From Acanthaster planci (lineage: Eukaryota; Echinodermata; Asteroidea; Valvatida; Acanthasteridae), in the NCBI RefSeq assembly GCF_001949145.1, contig NW_019091539.1:546879-610878 (forward strand): 64,000 nucleotides of DNA, written 5' to 3'. Both the position numbers and the translations under genes were made by a program. This document shows positions 48,201 through 61,800 of the stretch, in pieces. Under the pieces are notes generated by a model. The model worked only from the letters and a program-made list of their open reading frames with translations, had not been told where the DNA came from and made no database searches. Position 1 is the first letter of the stretch, and every line of letters starts with the position of its first letter.

Positions 48201-51200
48201 CGGTTCCCACAGCCAAAGCATTCGGACGCGGCCAACCTATCCACATCAGCCACTAATACTAAAGGGCTCCCTCAGTTGTCAGCTTCCGCACGGGGTTAAC
48301 AACATTAGCACAGCCAACTGTGAGACATCTCATGCAATGTACAGCGGGATTTGATGAATGGGTCTTCACCAGATCACCACAAAACCTTCATTAAAAAAGA
48401 CCCGAAAAATAAGAACATGGAGGTTTTCTTGACACACTACGGGACTGATGCTTTGAAATGAGGCCTACAGTATGGGACTACCCGTAGGGGTCGAGATGTC
48501 GCCCGTATACCCGATTGCGCTATCTACGGGCGCAAGATTTTGACAAGGAAACGCAACACACCAACGGCATCTGAACACCCTGGTGGATGGAAGGAGTGCA
48601 TTCCCATTGCACGCTGGAGAGTTGACTTGGGTTGCCGTTAGCAATGGAGCCTTAGAAATATAAGAAGTCGCCTTGAGGAAAAGGTCGTGGGCTGAGCGAA
48701 GCTGGAGGTCGACGAGGGTTGGGCATCATACTTGGCTTTCATTGATCAGACAAGATTTCTCGTTCACCTCTCGATCTTCGATTGAGCCTGTGCAAATCAA
48801 ACAGGGGAAAGGAAAGTTACCTTGAAAGATACCGGTAGATATGCACTCTAAATTCTACAGGGTCAAACTGGCTCGGAATCTGGGCCTACATTTCCTCAAT
48901 CTTTTTCTCAGTCAAAAGCTCCTTTTTTCCGGGTCACTGACATTTTCATAGGTCAGTTGGGCCAAGAAGAAAATTACATGTCCTTTTTTTACCCGAAAAG
49001 GTTTAATAAAGGCGTACGGGGGATGTACAGGGGTCACATCCCCTATGACCCCATGCCGCCGGTACCCTTCCCCCAGTTTTTGAAATGTACACAACCTATA
49101 GGCCTACGCAAGCCCCAGTTATTTTGCTTTCAGTGACTCTTGCCCCAACACACAAATTTCCACCCTTTACAATTATGCTAATGTGTAAATGAGTAAATCT
49201 GGACGCACATTCCGTGCTAGTTCAACCCCAAAGTTCGTAGAGTCTGGCAATTTATTCTAGTTCCACTTTGTATTGCTGCTCGTGACAAAGCGCTTATCTG
49301 ACTGAGCAGGAGGTACAGGGCTCAAGACCCGTTATGTCATGGAATCCCCCACATGCACACACACTGTACTGGGTGCATTAATATGATTATAACTTCCAGC
49401 ATCAAAATTATTAACATAAACATCTATTAATATAGAAAGATAAATAAATATTTATTCGCCAGTGGGGCAACCCAAACCCCCTCTGTAGGCCTAAGTCAAC
49501 AAAGTGTTTTGATTGGATCTTCTTTCTATCACTCTCCAGTTGGGTTCTTTCCAGTCTCCTCTTGTTTCTCACTTGCCACAGACAAGACAGCCTTCCAAAT
49601 TCTTATTGTCTGCTATGGCGCTCGATGGAATTTGGGCCCAAGTGAGCCGAGGACAACACTTCAAACCTGTGGCCTTTGAGTATACGCATTCATTGCACTG
49701 ACATTGAATTTAACTGAACACAAACACAGTATTCGGGTTTTTTTACGGTTTGAGTGAATGGCCTGGCTCCTTTTTTTTTTAGTGAGATTCAGAAGTAAAT
49801 AATTTACTAGCAGCTAGTTTGAGGAAGACTTGATGGTTACTTTCTTGTTTCGTCCTGAGAAATGTTTTGCCCCAGAGAAATAATGATGCTCTCCCGGCAT
49901 CAGATGCAGAGTGCAAATGTAAGTACATGGCATTTTGTCTGGTAACCTGCTTTTACTGAATACATGTAGTTTATGTGCGAACCTCGGTTCCGTATTTAGC
50001 AGCTGTGCAAAATTGGGCCCTGGTTTCACAAATTAGTTCTTAGAACGTATTATAACTTCTAGCGACATGAAATTTGTTCTTCCCCAAAGCAATAAGTTTA
50101 TACTATTTCCCTCGATAATTACTAACTCATCTGCTCCTGCCACTTACTAAATGACTTAATTTTTTTGCAATGGGTTATTCCGTAAATAATGGGTCCATTT
50201 TTTTCGTGTCGTCACATATGACATAATGTTGCAAGCTTAGAACACATTCAATTTCAAAACGTAGTTAACTAATGCAAACTACTTGTTAAACAAATCAAGA
50301 TAGTTTGAAGTGAATTTCAATGACATTTCCACGTCACTTTAGGCAGGGCAGGTGTACTGAAACAGAAGGTGAAACTTTTGGACCCTGGATGTATAGAATG
50401 ACTCAATGAAACTATACAGTTGGACTGGAGGGGTGGGCTTTGTCAATCGTGCAGCGAAAACGGCAGGGGAGTGCTTCAACGCTAACGAACACGCACACAC
50501 ACACCAAGAAGAAAAACAAGCGAGAACACTCATTGGAAAGCTACGTGTACAGTACATTCGCAAAATTGGAGTCACGACACAAGGCTGAGAAACAGATAAA
50601 AGTTACAAACAGGCGGTATCAACCACAGGGCTCAGGTGATACCGAAGATGCGTCATACAGAGAGTGCGTAGAAGCTATATGCAATCCTGTGTCTGCATTT
50701 CAATGATGCAATGATTTAACTCAGCTATGCAATGATTTGCTGAAGTGGGTTTAGGGGAATTGAAAATTGTCAAAACAACTTCAGCGTCGGCAATAAGTGA
50801 TCTCATTTTCACCTATTGCTGAATTGCTGAAATAAATTATTTGGATCAAGGTGCCCTAATAAATCATGCCATCAGGTTAGAACTCTAACCTCCTAGGGAC
50901 TATTGAAATCCTGCATAACCTTATTGGGTTCAGCATGGTTAGGTTTCAACAAATTATTTTTGTATAAAACGAGATTAGTGTACTCTATCCAAAGGCCATT
51001 GACATGAGTAAATGGATGCTGAATAGGACGTTTAAATGTTCCTTCTCTACTGATGGGTGCAGTCTGTTCTAATTTCGTGTACGTGGTGAGTATGTTTTAG
51101 TAGCCTAAGTGTTTAACTATTAGTACAAGGAAAGTATGCCTCGCAGGGAGAGCTGATTAATTGCATAGGTTGAAGGTGCAAAGATTAAGTGGAATTATGT

Positions 51201-51873
51201 ATTAATAGTTATTAGTATCAAATCCCAATCCATGTCGATGCAAACTCGCAGGCTGCACCTCAGTACCTACCGGCTTTTTGAGGCGCTTTATCAGAAGATT
51301 GTCTCATCAAGGGCTGGGAATATTAAATAATTGAAAGATTGTCTAGACAGGGGATGTAAATTGACCAGACAGGTAGAAGCCGATGTTCGTTACGCCGGCT
51401 TCCATACAAAATGACTCAGTCACAATAACGGGTTGTATATGGTCATCAATTGTGATTTCATGAAGTTAAAATATTTAAGTTAATAGGTTTGCCAAAGCAG
51501 ATGATGCATAAGGTGTCCTGACCTTGCTTGCAACAACATGAACATTTTTTTTCATTGCCAGCCTCAGTATGATGCATTCTCAACAGCCTCACCACGGAGT
51601 GTTAACAACGGGCCACTCTGTATGCACGCACACAAAACGCGCATCTGCCGCCAATATAAGTTGCTCAATCATTTCATCGAGACTTGCTCAAAGTCGTCAC
51701 ACGTCTGCTCTTATAGAGCACCAGAATATATACCCGTCCTCTGCTTGGCAAATCGTTGATCAACTGTCATTGAATTATTCACCGAAATGCACTGCGCATT
51801 CCAGTCTGTTCAGTTACTGGGAGTTAAATACCGCTCAGTCAACAAAATTCTGAATCCATGGGAGATTTTGGGA
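45231..51873. other. Non-coding stretch between repeats and cyclase 3' end
   Basis: AT-rich with some CpG patches (46150-46200, 46430-46500, 48180-48300). A TAAATAAATAAATA tract lies near 45836-45850. Open frames are short and show no domain. No gene or clear element was identified. Confidence 0.4.
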
Positions 51874-51879
51874 TTTATT
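51874..51879 (-). terminator. Candidate poly(A) signal of the guanylyl cyclase
   Basis: On the minus strand this reads AATAAA. It is the first canonical signal I noticed downstream of the cyclase stop and would give a 3' UTR of about 740 bases. The sequence between is AT-rich and non-coding. A variant signal closer to the stop is possible. Confidence 0.3.
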
Positions 51880-52620
51880 AAAGGTTTATGATGGGATGAG
51901 GGATTTATAAGGATTTATGCAGGTGTTGTAAAAAAATGACGCATGTTTCACGACAGGAAAGAATAATTTCACTGTGCGACAAATGCCAGCTCATGAAATT
52001 ATTCAACCTTTGCCATTATAAGAATTCAGCAAATCGGTATATTCATTAAATACCGAATTTACGACACGTTGTCATTACCGTTGAATCATAACAGGGAAAG
52101 AGCAATTCCATTATCTGGGCTGCTAGTTTTGCAAAAGGCCATGTATTCATTCGAAGTGAAATTTTCATGTACAAGCTTGAAGTGTATATCTGGAAAAGAA
52201 ATTTTGCCGGTCCTAGGCTTTAAAAAGCGAAAGACAGCCTAAAAGAAGAAATAACTCGTGAAATGAACTTAAAAGATTTGAAATACATACACGGCAACAA
52301 AAATAGACGTAAGAGTCAAGGTGATGACTTAAAACGTGGAAAATGAGACAAATGATAAACTATATTTCATAAATACATGTACAAAAAAATACACTTCAAC
52401 ATAATGAACAATACCCATGCTCCTTTTCCCTTTTTTTTTCTGATAAAACGCCTCTTTTTCCTAATACATGACTATTGCTCGGTTGGGAGACTTATATATG
52501 TATCTTGGGCACTTCTTATCTTCGATCCCGTTTTCCAGGGTCTCCGCATCTGAAATTTCATAAATCTTAAGTTTTTTTTTTTTTGGTAATTGTGATTCTT
52601 AGGATTTCACCTGATCGATT

Positions 52621-52824
52621 TTACCAACCTGGTAACGACACCTTGCGGTTACCAGTCTCCTCGTCAAAGTCGCTGACAGACAGCTGCTCTCTTGGCGAGC
52701 CGGCTGGCTTGTCCGGCTCGCCGTTGAGTACCACGTTGGTCGCGGTGAGTAGCGTCTGGGTTGAGTCTGTCGTCGGATTATCGTGTTTCCCCTCCACCCA
52801 GTACGTAATCATAATGCCTTTCCC
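52621..52824 (-). CDS. Guanylyl cyclase exon H: last exon with C-terminal tail and stop
   Basis: The 204-nt exon has acceptor GATGAATAG|GGGAAA. It begins [13 protein letters not shown], the conserved final strand of receptor cyclases (KGKG..TYWL.G). A tail of about 54 residues follows, ending SLPGW and TAA. The tail is rich in Ser, Thr, Asp and Glu and has no motif I recognise. Confidence 0.95.
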   Translation of the reverse strand, partial: GKGIMITYWVEGKHDNPTTDSTQTLLTATNVVLNGEPDKPAGSPREQLSVSDFDEETGNRKVSLPGW

Positions 52825-55800
52825 CTATTCATCAACGAGACAATGATCGTCAGTAAAATGGTGATATCTAGTTTCAGAAGGCTCTTCAAGCTCTGGAGCA
52901 TTGTAAGTTCACGGGCATGTAGCTTTGAAGAAAATACAAAGGGGCACAGTCCTGGCTTACTCGTACCTTTAAGGATAAGGCACCGCGTTTCCTTTTGCTC
53001 CTTTAATAATCGACACTATCCACGGACCAAACACACATACTTTCGAGGAATGGCCTTTAACAAAAAATCAACAATCGAGGACAGGACAAATCGTTTGTTC
53101 TCTTTTTATGGATGTCCTCTCTCGTAAAACCAAACCAGCCCACCAAATATGTAGGCCTGTCTTCCCCTGCTATCATATCACACAGACCGCCAACCACTGG
53201 TGATCGGTCTTTCATTCAAAATGAAATAGTTTATCATTCACGGCAATGGGTAATTGGGCATGTTTTTGCGAGTGGTTGCTAGAATAAAAAATCAAGTCAT
53301 GTGGAAAAAAACGGGGGGTAATTTTAGGTAAACAGAATGATGCACGGATATACGCTACTCAAAAAAGTCAAGGACCACCTTATTATTTTGTGCATACTTT
53401 GTTTTTACATAAGATATGTTACTGCTGAAAACGTGCATTTGATGTTTTGAAATATTAAAAAAAAAGTTTTTCCAATGAGAACACTATCTAGACAAACAAA
53501 AAATGAAAAAACTAGACCCCACTCGTTGCTTGGAAGAAAAATATAAGTTAAGAAAAAAAGTGGTCCTTAACTTTTTTTAAGTAGTGTACATATACATAAG
53601 TTACGTTTTAAGCCATCTTAAGTGCTTTTCAAATATTCATTAAATAAACAGCAACATTAATTGGGTGGTGTTCCATTTTATCTTTCCTATTCCTTTTTCT
53701 TTTGGGGAGGGAGTACGTACAGGCAAGAGTGTTAATACTTAGCTCCCTCGTCGTGTGTAAGAAAAAATGCTACTGTTGATTGTTTGAACCTGTGAGGTCA
53801 ACGGACTCTCTCGAACTCTTAGGGGGTAGCAGATGGCCTTCACATTCGAAACATTTGAAACAAGGAAGAATACTTTTGCCACGGATGAATCATTTTGCAT
53901 TCCACAACCATTTATTTGCGATGGAAACTGGATGCAAGTTATGCCTGGAATGACGTCATGGTTGTTGGGTAAGATCATTACCGCCCGTTAGTTGGGAAAC
54001 GCACCGGGCAATAACAAGTCATTAACAATCGCTAACAATTTGCAAACGTCACCCTGTGTGTGGTGAGCATCCTCTGCTAGCAACGGCTAACGCCTACCGT
54101 GGCGCCATGTGCCAAATGACCTAGCAGCTGTTGAATAATTAAAAATTTGTTACACCAGACCTTCATGGATTTTGCAAACGGAGTCCTACATTACCTTGAC
54201 CGGCATTTCCCCTCGCATCACGGTGTCGTAGCCGCCGAGAACGTCGAGGATTTTTACGCATGCTTCGCTCGCTTGGATCTTCAGAGCTGTTTGGAGAACA
54301 GAAGCAGAGGGAGAAGGTTTTCAAAGTTGCAGGCCACCGTCTGAAGTCTTGGCCGATCCACATGGCTTATTTGGCGGCACTGCACAGCCATAAAAAAGTT
54401 GGTGAGAAGTGTTGGGACAAAAGGTCCAGGGTACCATACCCAAGCAATTATCTCTGTTATAGATTGATTGGATGGCATATTCCTGAGTTGCCCAAACCTT
54501 AACAACAACAACAACAACCATGATGTCAGTGACAGTTTGAGCTGATGAAGTGTGGATATTGTTCTATGTGGGCATAAAAAGGAAAGACAGGAACTACCAT
54601 GGTTCCTGCCTCTGAGAATTATTTGATACTGACGTTTAAGCGGCATAAAGCCAAAGATGTCCAAACTTCGACGATGCGGGCGTTAATACAGATTAAGTTA
54701 TATCATGTAGTCACATTCTGCACAATCTGGCACGTTGAAACGTTGTGTAATATAATTATTGTCTATCATCATTACTAACACAAGTGATTTATAAAACTGA
54801 GTGATCTTCGGTTTCCTTTTTACACACTGTTGGAAAGTCCATAGCAAAAGCTCACTAGAAGTACGTACATCGCTGTTAATTTCATGCAAGTATAATCTGC
54901 AGAGAGGTTGCAAGTCGAAAATCCGACGCCATGCTTGCAATATACAGACTTTTGAACTGCATTAGGCTATAGTTTTAGGTGCTGAATTCAGAAACAAGGG
55001 GGGGGGGGTCCCGAATCATCTTACAGACGGGAGGGGGGGGCTGCGATGATACAGAAGAAAATGTCAAAGGGTGCAAATCCCGTCCCGGCTCCTTCATGAT
55101 AGCCGTGCATAGATAGGCAGCATCCGAAAGTTTTGACTGCGGCTCAAAATAAGACGTGAACCTATATACTTGAGCCTCGGCGACCGTAACAACTTCCCCT
55201 GAGCAAGAAGGTTGTTCCCGGACGTAGCTACTTGATTCGGAAACGATCTGCGTAAATTTCCCTGTTGGATATACGCCAGGAATAGAACAAACTACAAAAC
55301 TAACAATTCATTTTCTGCTAAGGCTTAATATTTTGACCACTTTTTGACATTCCTTGACCAATGTATTAAGTTTGCAATTTTGGTCTCCGTCGTAGACGCA
55401 TTTTCAACTCGACGTGCTATGCTGCGTAGGCTTACCGGTAATCTAATAACGTTCACCTATAAGCCGAGCATTGGCAAAGAATCGATCCGGTTAGCAATCA
55501 GATGGCCATTTGAGTTGCCAACCGCTGCATGATGAACTACCACCGTGCCTTCCATGTTTTGTCTGCAATTACCGTGTGTTATTTCTGGTCTGACGGTCAA
55601 AAATACGACGGCAGTAATTGGTCACATGTGGCTACAGACGTTGAAGTATGGTCAATTTAGAAGAAAACATCGTGCCAAGAAGAAACTTAAGATCAGAGGC
55701 TGTGTATAGGAGAAGAGCGGAAAAGGACGGATGCCTTGGGTTTAGGAGAGATTTAAATCCCGCAACATAAAATACTATCCATTCGGCACAGAAAAATAAT

Positions 55801-58800
55801 GTCTGTTGATACAAAACCGTATTCAACCCACACAAGACTCGTGACCTGCAACCAGCACGTCGTTATATTCGTAAATACACTTCTGTCGGGAACCGTGAAG
55901 GATTCCAATTGCATGACAAATCTGGAAAGTTTGGAATTCTTTCCACCATCAGATGAAACTGTGAGTTTTATCCGAGAGCTTTGGGGCTTTGCTGCATTTG
56001 TAAGTTTGGAGAAAAAAACGAACTTGCCATACACGCATATGTGCTATAAAACATAAAAGTCTACCAGACAATGAAATATGCAGAAAAAGTATGTCTACAA
56101 ACTTCCCAGGATGACGTCATCATGATGTCACCATCATTTTCACCTATTACACATCCCGGTCTACCTACATACCAAGAATGAACCTAATTAAATTAATTTA
56201 TTACATTTTTGTGCGCCCTCTCTATCCAGGAATGTTCAAGGGCGTAAGTACAAAGTTACATAAAAATTACAGTAAGAATTCATCACAATTACAGTTAAAT
56301 GCAAAATCATAAGAAGTCTAAAAGATATAAGACAAATAGGACTAAGCAAATAAGTAAGTTCACACAACACACATGAAAGCTTAAAACCACACAGCAAATA
56401 AAATTATGGACCAGAGCTCATTCCAACAAAGAGAACCCTTCAACTGGACACACAAAAAAACTAAATGAACTCAAAATACACCAGCAGAAAGCACAATTAA
56501 AGATAAACAGGGGGTAAAACTGAGTATTTTAAGACCCAAATGCCTCTTTGAACAAGCGGGTCCTCAGTTGTTTTTTGAAAACACCCAACGATTCAACTCC
56601 CCGTACTACAGGCGGTAGCCATGACCATGATGAGGTCATCATGACATGACCTCAAATTTCCCCTATAACACATTCTTCTTTCACTCTATGCCAAGTTTTA
56701 TCCAAGTCTGGCTAATGAGTCTGGAGATACTGCAAAGAAATCAACTTTGCAGACGTGTCATGTGATCTTTGACGATGCCATTACAACCTCACTGGTCATG
56801 CTTTGACTAACACCTTAGCTCTCAGGTCCTTGTTTTGGGAAGGTCTGAGGAAGATGCCAACTTGTTCAGGGTAGAAAAAGATAATGTACAAAATCATGAA
56901 CTTTGGGGAATAAGAATAACGGGCAAAAGAAATATTACAAGAAAAATTAATGCCTTTTCCAGATGTTAAACGGGATGAAATCAACTTTCCAAATTATATT
57001 CAAGACCTCAACCATAACATGCAGTTGGAGTGCGACATAAATATAATTTTTTTACTACTTTTAACCAATCGAAAATAAAAGTTAATACTGATCTCAGAAT
57101 TAAAGGGGGGGGGTAAAAGCGCCCACTGTCTTGCTTAATTAGTTGCAGTTTCAAATCACAACGAAATTATGCAGACACTTTTCGTGTGGCTGAATTATCT
57201 ACTCAGGTACTGCTTGTGGGCAAGTTTGACAGCAACTTTACCCGTATAAATAATTACTCGTTAAGTGTTTCATATGAGTGAGCACGACAGATTTTCCGCA
57301 GTTTGGCAGAGAATACGTTTGATGGGCCTGTGGTGGCATATTTCAACAACTTGGTAGACTCTTCAATCACATACGACGCACTGGGGTGGTTAGAATTAGT
57401 TGGAGTTATTTGGTTAAAAGTAGACGACTTGAAAACATCACAAAGACAACATCACATAGACAGAGCTGACGTCAGCATAGTGAAGTACATACAAATAACT
57501 TAACAACTGACGTCTGCTCACAGGTGTTTGGTTTTCCATACCTTCTCCTGTGGACTCCATTCTGGATGCGGTGTTGACTGTGTCGCCAAATAGACAGTAC
57601 CTGGGCATTTTGAGGCCCACAACTCCCGCAACAACAGGACCTGCGATAGGTTTAAAATGATCGACAGAAATATGTTATACGTCTTTTTTTTCTGGTCGCC
57701 CTGACCTGCCAAATGCTACTTCGCTGCTCTGATCCCCGGGCCCAGAGTGTGCAGAACAGGTAGACGTGAAAAGCGGGAAGCAATTATGTGTCTCCAACCA
57801 AGCCTCATGATATCACGGCAGCTACATTGTAAAAAAAAGACTGGGAAGATATACACGTAGTGGTTAATATTTTGACAAATGTTTGATAATATTAGCTTGT
57901 CTTGCAACAGTCCGGTTTTTATTTTAGACTGCACAAACTCCCCTATTAAGAAATGTATAGGGTATTCTTAATGGCGGCTATTTCATTCGTTACCTGAATG
58001 AATACCCGCTCGAATTCTGAGCTTAAGATTCTGCCTGTGTGGGATAACAAACGTCTCACAGACTTGTACCAAGTCTAAGGCCATGCTTGCGATTTCCCCT
58101 GCGTGGACTAGACCATTGCGTTTTGGAATGCCAGATACCACCATGTCTGAAAGAAACAACAAATAATTATGTAATTTATTGCTTTGGCGAGATATCAGAT
58201 TCAATATGTCTTAGACCACATCCTGCTAGTTTCATCAGACAAAGTATTTGCAAGTCTTGTAAAACGGGTCATTGTGATCAAGTATCCAAATTCTCAGCAA
58301 ACTCTATTTCTCCTTTAGTGGAGTATATGACAAAAACGTTTCAGTAGCGGGAAATTTACGTGTTGTTCAAATTTTGGTAACGAAGTGAGACAGTAAAAAC
58401 CCAACAAAATAATTTTTTTCTTAGAAAAAGAAACATGTTATTAACAACTCCCTTTATAACGGCCTTCCTTCTTTCCTCCTTTTGAGCATCTTCAGTTTCA
58501 GAGTTGAATAGAGGTATCCGTGTTTTTACTTACATCTGATACATGAAAAGACCGACATGGCTTTGTTCCACAAACTCTAACAGATCTGAATTTATCTTGT
58601 CTCAAATTACACCACTCCGTTTATTCCTTACAGGCATCTCCAATCGTCTCCACCTTGTACACGTCATACGCATCGATGATGGAGTCGAAAGTCACGTACA
58701 ACTTGTTGAGAAGAGCCACAACTTCGTAGGGTGAACTACCGCTAGATAGACTCGTGAAGCCCACTATGTCACTGCAAGGTATACATAGGATGGGGAATTC

Positions 58801-61800
58801 GTCGGCTAATTCTCGATACATTCAAAACACTCGGTAACTGAGAAATTTCTGTTCTACCAAGACAATAAAATAATAGTAAATTATTTGCATGGAAGGGCAA
58901 AGTTTGTTTTTATGAAACAAAACACTGCCTAACATGCTTCAAACCTTCAAACCAAATCTTAGTCTCTATTACGTGTAATGCTCTATGGAATTGGCTAGAA
59001 TTTCTGCATTTTCCTGAACCCTTTGAGCCCCTGTTTGTTTGTTTGTTCGTTACCTTGTTTGTCAGCCTATCTTAATTCTTTTCCTTGTGACACGGGCATG
59101 CATGGGCATAACATAATTTAATTTACTATATACCCAACTCTGCTTTATACCGACTTGATTTTCTTGATTTTCACCAGGATATTTCTATTTTTCATAATTT
59201 TGAAAATTCCCTTTTTCGGTAGCATAATGAAACTTTAAATGTGCACAGAATAAATGTTATACATGTTATCAACTCTATCAGTTCATACACTGTCCCTGTG
59301 TCCCGTGCAAATGCGTGCCAACAGCATATCGATAGTTAAGCAAGCTGAATCAGACAGAATGGCTATGTTAAACTTTTGCTAAGCAGACTTTTAAACAAAG
59401 CCTTCCTTAATATTTTATGCAATACAAATTGTCTCCTGCTTCATTCATGATTCTTTGCAGTTCACTATGAAGAGTTATCGTCGGCTGTTTCACATCAAAG
59501 AAAAAACACATCTTTAGCCGAACCTATAAATTATGTTCATTGTTCAGCAACATGGATGGCTGTCGTCCACTCGTCCCTTTGAATGGCTTAATTGCTACGA
59601 GACCGAGCAGTCGGGAGATTCTTTCCACGCATATCTCGTCTGTCTACTTCGTACTAAAATGCACACTTGGAGACGGTAACAATTAAAGCTGTATTGTCTG
59701 GGCTTTTTTTAAAGTATCGATTTTTCTTTTCCGAGCGAAGTTTGGTGGAAAATTTCCCGAAACGAATACAGTTACTTGTTGGTGTAATTGCAGGCCCTTA
59801 TGCAGTGCCGTAAAAGTGCCCTTGTAGCATTGGGCTTACGCGAACAACAGTTCAAATGTTTTCGGTGAAATCTCTGTAACTATCAATATGTAGTGACATG
59901 GCCAGCTATAGCTAGGGAGATTGGATTCAACTCCGGTCTTTTACGTTGTCAACATGAAACCACTACAGCCACATTTCAGGATTCGCTTGGGATTTCAGGG
60001 TGTAATCCTCCCATTTAACATGTTGTTACATAGGGGTTCTCATCTACTTAACCTAACGTTTCAGGAAATACTTTATTGCCGGAAACAAGAAGAGTGGTAA
60101 AAAGCTTTTTTCGCAAACGCGACAACCGAAACCGCTTCACTTTAAAGTGCATTATTCAGCAAGACGCGTAGTCGTAAAGCCGATGTACTGTTATGTGTTT
60201 TTTTCTTCACACTGCCGGGGAATACGGTGGTGCATTATGTCTTCCAGAAATGGGACAAGATTTCTGGGATCACACTCAGCAAATGGTGATGCCTGGCAGT
60301 CGCAATGCATATATCCGCTAGACGTCAACCATAAAAGCTTTTTTTTTTCTTGATTTGGTTAAGTCAGCTGACTCTTTAAAGCCGACGTTTCGCTTATACA
60401 GCGTTAATATTGATACCTTTATATTTTTTTTGGATAAATGCCAGTTTCATCTCAAGGACCTCCTGTTGGTAAATGAAACAGAGGGGAGCTAAAGATGCTT
60501 GAAACAAAACATGGCGGTGACTGTTTTGAAGTGAAATGAAAACATACAACGCGTGGGTTCTGATCACAGAGACAAAAACGGCTCTTGTCAGTAGAATATA
60601 ACAAACTCTGTTTGTCAAAGTTATTCGTAGACTTAAACGGTGACAGAGGACAAAGACTATCACACTAAAAACAGTCAACAGTGTTGGGTTCCATTCATGG
60701 TGACAAAGACTTGTCATACTGAGAAGATATTGACACCATGGGACTGTTAACTGCATGAGCCCCGAGGTGGACCAACAGAAGGCACAAGTTTCCTAGCAGC
60801 TGCGGCTCCTTTGGTCGGAACTGCACTTCGCTGGTTCACAGATGACTGTGAACTGCACGCGTTGCCAGCAAAATTAACACTCCCGCAACCAACGTGGCTC
60901 TTTTCAACCGATGTGGGGGTGCTTCTGCTCAAGGCGGATAGTACATGCATACAACCGTATAAATTCAAAGCGACGATCCGAATTTGACTAGCGCGGTGGT
61001 CGAGTGCTAAGATGTTCGCACCAGTAGGAATGCAGGAGGTCAGTGGTTCGAATTTTATCGGAACAAGCATGTTTTACACAAGCATTGAAAACCATCTTCT
61101 TGAAAAGTGAAAGTCATTTACAGACACTCGGGCAAAACAAGTTTTATTTTGTCAACATGACAAGCTCTTGAATATTAATGCTTAAAGTCAGCTTTGAGCT
61201 ACTTTGCACGAGTTGCTTCAACACTTGCGGTTGGAGACTTTGGAAAGTCATTAAAAAAGCAATTTACCGGTAACCTTTTGAACCCTCACTTTATTAAAAA
61301 GAAGCAAAGTTGCCCACACCTACACGTACATGCCAATTCAGCACCGAACTAACATTAATCCGAAAAGGATATGGCCGCCTTGTGCATTAAATCCCAAGGA
61401 GGGTGAACGGCCAAGCGTTCTGCACAAGATACTGCATTTCAATGAAGGCACCAGACATAGCGGGTATTTTCGTCCTTGAAATTGGCTTACACAGTGGATG
61501 TTCCTCACACCCTTTATCGTTTCCAGGATTACTACGGAGTCAATAAAATTTTGATAGTAATGTAAAACTGTTGTCAAATGCAATTTTCAGAAATTTCACC
61601 GACTCAATAACGTCCTGCACGGCGAATGCCATTCTGCGTCAGACCTAACGCAATATACCGGAAGCCAAAATGTCACTCGACGATTGTCATCAGAATGTTA
61701 TCGACCTCTCCCCTATGGAAAAATAAAGAAATCTCAAGTTCAGCGTTCCGTTACCTGAAAAAGATGGTGCAACTTTCGAAGGCCTCAGCCTTGCTTGGTA

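Noticed and set aside
49275-49340. B-box-like GGCTCAAGACCCG
   Set aside because: No convincing A-box at the expected distance; too weak for a tRNA or SINE call.
60747-61070. 107-codon minus-strand open frame
   Set aside because: It runs across the tRNA-like SINE head and lies in the cyclase intron without matching phases.
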